Assembly: GCA_019828565.1 (NCBI GenBank)
Contig: JAHDYR010000005.1
Coordinates: 1,302,001 to 1,366,000, forward strand
Reading direction: 5' to 3'
Length of the DNA: 64,000 bases
From: Carpediemonas membranifera
Taxonomy: Eukaryota > Fornicata
A program made the position numbers and the translations under genes. Under the pieces are notes generated by a model, which was not told where the DNA came from, did no database searches, and was given only the letters and a program-made list of their open reading frames with translations. Position 1 is the first letter of the stretch. The number at the start of each line of letters is the position of its first letter. Below, one piece after another: positions 58,849-64,000 of the stretch.

Positions 58849-61563
58849 GGCGACTTTGGCTTCCGAGACGGAGATTATTAATACAGTGCATGGCATTGTC
58901 ATGTATTCAGGCGCATGCTCGCTCAAGGTTCTCTTGGCGGTGCTGGAAGCGAAGATTGTTACCAAATGTACAGTTTCCGGCCGTCCGCGTCTCGATGAGG
59001 CGTCTGTTCAAAGATTTTTGGACGTTTCGTTGGCTGTTTCTCGGAATCCGCGCTTCATTCTTACTCCTGCTCTTGAAACCGCTTTGGAGGCGAGAAATTT
59101 TCGTGGCGTCCAAAGATTTCTAAGCACAAAAATGTTGACCTCACTCTTGCAGCTTTCATCCCCAGTTCCCTCCAGTCAACGACAGTCACAGAGTTCTTGG
59201 AGGCATTTGCTGCGATAGCTTCGGTCGACTTAGGCGCCAACAAGTATGACCGCCTGCGTCGCGTTTATAATCACCTTTCACAGGCGATGAACGTCGCCGA
59301 TCGAGTTCCACAACTCCCACCGGCGAAGCCCCTCAAGGATATTGGCCCGAGTCTTCTTGATTACGGCCCACTGAACCGAAATCTCCGCGATCCAGCCTTG
59401 GTCACTGATATGGCAGCATACACACCGGCCAGCCTTATCTTTGACGGATTTAGCGGCTTGTCTATGGTCAACCCTGATACTGCTGCGTTTTCTGGTCTCC
59501 CTGTGACTGTTGCGTCAGACAACAGCATAAAAATCGCTTGTCAGCAGGAGCAGACGACTTCCATCCTCAGCCTCTTCCGCACTGACGAATATTTGGTCTC
59601 TGAGCATGTTTTCCACCACGAGAAGTTCTCAGTAGGGGGTTCAGGTGTCCTTATTCTGTCGCCATACGAGGGTCAAATTGACGCAGTCTGCCAGCGTCTC
59701 TCAGCGAACGACGTCGTGTTCCGCCGGTATCATAACAGTCGCCATGAGTATGCATCTAGCCTGACATACAACCTTCGGAAATGGATCATATTCGCTCTCG
59801 ACAATCCCGCTTCAGTCGAACGTGCCAAAAACAGCTTCACTGTCGCGAAGACGGCAATGCGAAACTCGGTAGATTCCTCTTCTGCGAGTGTGAAGACGAT
59901 CCAGCTATTTGTCTGGATTGACGGTTACCGCAAGGCCTCCACGGCGGTCAAGGTCAGACTCTATGACTCCTCCGGCAAAGTTCTCCCGCAGCTGATCACT
60001 CCTCCCTATACGATTTATCAGTACAGTGGAGATGAGGGTGACCTCCACAAACACTCAGCCGTCATCGAGAATCTCATCCGCCAGGCGACGACAATCTCTT
60101 ACGATAAGTGTTTCATGATGCCCAACTGTACAGTTAAGGTGGAACTTACTGCGATACTGGCAGACCACAAGGCCATGCAGATCATCTGCGGGGTGAGCAA
60201 GGGCGGATACAGCAGGTCGCCGTTCTCGGCAATTGAATTTCCCCTTCTGCCAAGAAACCCGTACGATGCGTTCTGTAGCCGGCTGACTCTGGGACAGACC
60301 GTGCAGGGCCGAACCACCTTACTCAATGGTGAACACCAGACGACCCTGTTTCATAGTCTGGATAATGGCCAGGTCCAGACACCACTATTCTGCCACTACG
60401 ATAACGACACGAGACAATTTTACGTCAATTCTCCCAGTCTGAGTCAAGTCATCGTCTGCCCTCCAGTGATGCACGTCAGCCACGAGCTCATGAGGCAGAT
60501 GTGGGTTCTACTGGAACGATTCACTCCAGCTGTTCGCGGCAACCACCTGCAGACCCATATCGATGCTGCCTTCACCCGCACGACGGGATGCAACGAACAG
60601 AGTTGGAATAGACACCGTCTTGCCGTTCTGTCCAACGATTACCTCTACAGCTTTGATGAAACTCTCCGCCCCTTCATTCTGATCATCAGTCATCTCCAGG
60701 CTCTGCTCTACTCCAAGGCGCCCGTGACGGATTATACTGTTCGCAAGCTGTTTTTCATGGGGATGGTTACTTTCTACTTCTTCCATGTCTCGACCCTGGT
60801 CTTACCGACTGCCCAGCAGCCTCGGAACCGCAACAACCATGACGCCCAGGAACCTGAAGCCGGTAGAGATGTTCGGCAGAAGCCCTACCTCCGCTACGAC
60901 ACGGGCGATTTTGCAGGGTCGTTATACATGCACGACCTGATTGCAGTTTTGCCAGAAGTGTGCCACAGGCTGCGCATTCCACTCTTCAATCTCCTGGAGG
61001 AGTACTTCGAGCGAGACTTTTTGCTCGACGCAATTGTTCACAGAGAGAAGCATCGTGTGAGAACGCTGCTGTACAACTGTCAGAAGCTGCAGGTCAGGCG
61101 GTTGACAGCCTTTATCACTGGCGTTCGGACGTCTCGAAAGCACACAGACGTTGCGCCACTGCAGACTCACGTCAACCGGATTCGTCTTCACAAATGTCTG
61201 TGGGATGCCAGTTCTGCATTCAGCTGGCGAAACCGCATGTTTGGGACTTCCAAAGAGGTGAATGACAATTTCAAAGGTTCCGTTCAGGACACTCTAGCAG
61301 CTTTACGTGACGGTCTTCAGCAGCATCTCAACAATGCCGTCCCTGACTCGTTTATAACTGATGGTGACTATCTCACATGCGTTGTAGGAGACCACCATGA
61401 TGAGAACTCTACTTGTACAGTCTGTATCTGCCAACGTCCATCTGATCCTGGGGTGCGGCCCGACGCACGGCAGTCACGCCAACAGCAAGCCGACCTTGAT
61501 CAACGTCGCGCGTTGATTTCAGACGATGAGATCCAATTTCAGCAGCGGAGGGCACGGATGTAG
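58847..61563 (+). CDS. DDE2: RNase H-fold transposase-like protein (about 905 aa)
   Basis: ATG 58847 (MATLASETEIINTVHGIV) opens about 100 codons; one shift near 59110 leads into an uninterrupted 800-codon frame. Blocks shared with DDE1: LFVWIDGYRKASTAVKVRL, LADHKAMQIICG, VCPPVMHVSHEL, FTRTTGCNEQ, FERDF and the CTVCIC end. Candidate triad D (WIDGY, codon at 59920), D (LADHKA), E (GCNEQ). The C-terminal 250 residues are helical with scattered Cys/His. It is a better preserved gene than DDE1 and so the better model of the family. Stop TAG 61563. Confidence 0.62.
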
Positions 61564-61716
61564 TATTTCTATCCAGTCCAGAGGGTGAGAACGAAGTAAA
61601 AGTTTGATTGACACGAAAATGCACGTATCCCGAACCACGAAGATGTAGTATGGTGACCTTTTAACGCACAGAGTAGACTGAAACTTCCCACTTGGCGCAG
61701 CTGGCCACAAATTGTT

Positions 61717-62086
61717 CTGATTTCATTTAGTGTGCACTTTAGGGGATAGTTTCATTGCAACGCCAAAATGGCGAGTTCAGGTTGTAGCAATGATCTGATG
61801 CGCGGAATGTACTAGAAAACATTGCAATTACAACGCAAAGCAGCGAAAAGCGGAGAAATCAACATCAATAACAACATCAACACCAAAAGAACAGTATCCC
61901 AAAGAGTTGTGGGCGTTGCTGCGCCAAAGAGCAATAAATGACCACAAAGCATTCGCTTATGCACAATTAGCTGCCAGAAAGAACACTACACCGTTACTTT
62001 GGATCATTCCAGTTCGCCGGAGATGACGCAGGTCCAGAACGCTGCCTTGGAGGGCTGGTGAAGCGGTAGTGTAGCGCTTACTCGCC
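61717..62086 (+). repeat. repeat R2, copy in the right cluster
   Basis: 370 bp, nearly identical to 50431-50800. It cuts off the PIWI-like frame. Confidence 0.92.
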
Positions 62087-62364
62087 AAGCGGGCGATGGT
62101 CTCGACGGGACGGTTGACGGTCTCAAGGTGGCCCTGCTCTTCGACGTACCAGGCGGACATGCCGATGACGGAGCGGCGCTGACCCTGGCGGACGTTATCC
62201 TCGCCCTGGGTGAAGCTGTTCTTGCCGCAGTACACGTCGATACCGATGGTGAGGCAGGGCTGTTGCATGGAGGCCGAGAAACCATAAACTGCACGGATCC
62301 ACAAACGTGGATTGGCCTGAACGACAGCGCTGATGCCCAGACAGGCATACCGTCGGTTGTCCAT
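62084..62364 (-). pseudogene. PIWI-domain-like fragment
   Basis: Leftward from 62364: AVVQANPRLWIRAVYGF, CLTIGIDVYCGKNSF, RRSVIGMSAWYVEEQG. The block TIGIDVYCGKN ... RRSVIGMSA matches the start of PIWI domains of Argonaute/Piwi proteins, where the Asp of GIDV is the first catalytic residue and is followed by a SV-G strand. Only about 94 residues remain: a stop lies upstream and repeat R2 replaces the rest. The assignment rests on this one block. Confidence 0.42.
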
Positions 62365-62735
62365 AGCACGTAGCAGTCAACTACCTGCCAATTGTATCAG
62401 TCTCCAGCCATAAGTTCAAAGCATGGCCACCTATACGGCAGCCAGAGCCGATCCACATTTGTGGATTCAGCTAAACCGGGCATGCCACAACACTGCATCT
62501 AGTCCCAATACACGCGTGTATATACGCTAGAGAGGGCCGCATTTGGCCTTAGGAAACGGCTATGGGGTACAGCTTTTTAATCCTTAAAGTGCGTTGCATC
62601 GATGCAACAAGCAACTACCTCAAACGTGCGAGCTACCATCGATTTCTTGGCACCAACACGACACATTGAAGTCAGATAACTACGCGGTCAGCTATGAGCA
62701 CACTAAACAACATCACTGTGCCAAAATACATCTTT
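62365..62735. other. non-coding, variant of the TGCACTTTAA motif
   Basis: CTTAAAGTGCGTTGCATCGATGCAAC (62583 onward) combines the motif with a palindrome TTGCATCGATGCAA. No gene. Confidence 0.45.
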
Positions 62736-62897
62736 GGACATCAGGCATGCCACAGAACATGTAAGCAACATCAAACCCGCCTAATTCCAGCTCATTTAGT
62801 CAATAAACACATCAACACATTCCAATATCTCCTCATGATGCGCCAGATGGCAAGTGACTCTGGCCTGCTCCTCCGGTGAATGACAATGCAGAAGTCT
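62736..62897 (+). repeat. repeat R3, copy in the right cluster
   Basis: Inverted relative to 50831-50993. Confidence 0.88.
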
Positions 62898-62901
62898 ACA
62901 C

Positions 62902-63165
62902 ATGAAGGTTGGCCTACGAGTCGGAAAGAAAGACTTGGCAACCTATATCCATGCTTCCTTCGACTTCGAGGCTTCCCTCTTCGATCGATGGTGTGCCTAT
63001 GTTTTGGCGACATTCTCGAATGAGTTTAGCATATGGTTCAAGGCTCTGAGTGAAGATCGCATTAGTGACTCCGAGTTCCACAAATACATCCTCTTTCGCA
63101 TGAACAACAATTCGGAGAATGAGAGTGTTCCTCCGCACTGCACTCTTATCTTTAAATTTGACTGA
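62902..63165 (+). CDS. small unknown protein (87 aa)
   Basis: ATG 62902, MKVGLRVGKKDLATYIHAS ... HCTLIFKFD, TGA 63165. Mixed alpha/beta, no family recognised. Tail to tail with H2, 7 bp between the stops. Confidence 0.5.
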   Translation: MKVGLRVGKKDLATYIHASFDFEASLFDRWCAYVLATFSNEFSIWFKALSEDRISDSEFHKYILFRMNNNSENESVPPHCTLIFKFD

Positions 63166-63172
63166 TTCTTCT

Positions 63173-64000
63173 TTACTCCAACTGTGCTCGCTTCCCATCA
63201 TCATCGCCTGACTCCGTCACGTTGCCTTTCCGCTTGCCAGACCCACTTCTCTCTTCACATTCCGTCTCGGGCGATGGCTTGACATACGTCAGGGAGTTCG
63301 TCTCCACAGAAAGCGCAAACATTTGCTCCATCATCGATAGCCTGTCTGTGTCAGTTACTCCATCCTTCAGTTCCTGCATGAGTGCTGCACGCGTTCCTCC
63401 CTCGCTGTTATATGCCATGAAGAAGCTCTCCAAGACCATGTTTGCCAACTCTCTCGCATCACCCGTGTCCCTGGGAATCAAACCAGCCTCCAGGAACTTG
63501 CCGAAGTCGGCGTATGTCAGCAACATCATGCCGATGATGATGTGGCTTCGTTCTATGCTCTTCACACCCATATTCGTGGCATGTTTCTGTACATCATTAT
63601 AGAAGCTTGACTTGTTAGTCCTGCGAGTGCGGGTTGTGCAGTAACTCTGGTTACGGCTGATGAACTCGCTGCGTTGTTTTTCGGCCATCTTAGTCAGTTC
63701 AGCTGTTGGAGCAATTATCGGGTCCACAGTAAACTTATCCTTCGCTATATAGTCATACAGAGTTAGGTTATACGCAACGTAAATACGCATCACCGTGAGG
63801 TTCTCTTCAGAGAGGCTGTCGGCAATATGGTTGAGTGACGCCAGGGAAGTTTGCATGTCCCCCAGCCGATTCACACGCTCGACTGACCTCTCTAGTGAAG
63901 GCAATCTAGCTTTGATCGTCTTGAGATACTTCTGGAGGAACGCACTTCTCTCCACCGGCAAGGCAGCATCATCGGGATGGACAATCTCTGACGGAAAAGT
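63173..64000 (-). CDS. H2: helical protein, paralogue of H1 (runs off the edge)
   Basis: Leftward; the frame is open to the right edge (IVHPDDAALPVERSAFL), so the N-terminus is outside. Core LTVMRIYVAYNLTLYDYIA ... SSFYNDVQKHATNMG ... RSHIIIGMMLLTYADFGKF aligns with H1. The C-terminus is charged (SGSGKRKGNVTESGDDD). All helical, no catalytic motif. Both H genes lie near a DDE-like gene, so a transposition or packaging partner is a reasonable guess only. Confidence 0.6.
   Translation of the reverse strand, partial: TFPSEIVHPDDAALPVERSAFLQKYLKTIKARLPSLERSVERVNRLGDMQTSLASLNHIADSLSEENLTVMRIYVAYNLTLYDYIAKDKFTVDPIIAPTAELTKMAEKQRSEFISRNQSYCTTRTRRTNKSSFYNDVQKHATNMGVKSIERSHIIIGMMLLTYADFGKFLEAGLIPRDTGDARELANMVLESFFMAYNSEGGTRAALMQELKDGVTDTDRLSMMEQMFALSVETNSLTYVKPSPETECEERSGSGKRKGNVTESGDDDGKRAQLE

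Overview
The window is nuclear DNA from a GC-rich microbial eukaryote (a protist or an early-diverging fungus; I cannot name the species). Evidence for a eukaryote: Ty3/gypsy retrotransposons with chromodomain integrases, DIRS/Ngaro-type tyrosine-recombinase (YR) retrotransposons, SET, chromo, PHD-like and CDC7-like kinase genes, and a tRNA gene with A/B boxes, no encoded CCA and a T-run behind it. There are no bacterial operons. Almost everything belongs to mobile elements nested in one another.

Layout. 1-3464: 3' part of Ty3/gypsy element 1, inserted in an antisense DIRS RT/RNase H relic (3465-4490). 4494-23801: a 19.3-kb gene-dense segment bounded by 71-bp inverted repeats (CATG-1). It carries about 14 non-retroelement genes: small zinc-knuckle and HEPN-like genes in a partial tandem duplication, a long unknown gene, a helical protein (H1), a SET protein, a chromodomain protein, an acidic protein, a CDC7-like kinase with a zinc finger, an RNase H-fold/DDE-like protein (DDE1) and a PHD-like zinc-finger protein. 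23802-27962: gypsy element 2, whose 3' LTR lies in the YR gene of a DIRS element. 27963-32114: DIRS-2, head-to-tail with that truncated copy. 32115-39590: DIRS-3, split by a complete 4.6-kb antisense gypsy element 3 with 93-bp LTRs. 39599-39671: tRNA-Ile(GAU). 39673-51674: DIRS-4, split by two TIR elements, CATG-2 (42471-46222, with a decayed CDC7-like kinase) and CATG-3 (47117-51353, with minisatellites and fragments shared with CATG-1 and the right-hand cluster). 51675-55569: DIRS-5, apparently complete. 55570-57713: DIRS-6, truncated in RNase H. 57714-64000: a second gene cluster with a DDE1 paralogue (DDE2), a PIWI-like fragment and an H1 paralogue (H2) that runs off the right edge.

Central inference. 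CATG-1, -2 and -3 have different terminal inverted repeats that begin alike (CTGTCAA, CTGTTAA, CAGTCAA) and all abut CATG or a one-base variant, which reads as a 4-bp target duplication. Removing CATG-2 or CATG-3 with one CATG rejoins the interrupted DIRS-4 frames. CATG-2 and -3 hold decayed or short pieces of genes found in CATG-1 and in the right-hand cluster. This suggests a family of large DNA transposons that move chromatin and kinase cargo, with the DDE1/DDE2 family as candidate transposase and the H family as candidate partner. I do not recognise this combination as a described element; the gene calls rest on motifs and on comparisons within the window.

Data quality. Most frame breaks in otherwise good genes fall at homopolymer runs of 3-6 bases, and two near-identical 700-bp duplicates differ in run length. 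Many apparent frameshifts may therefore be sequencing errors rather than decay. One 100-base N gap lies at 13837-13936.
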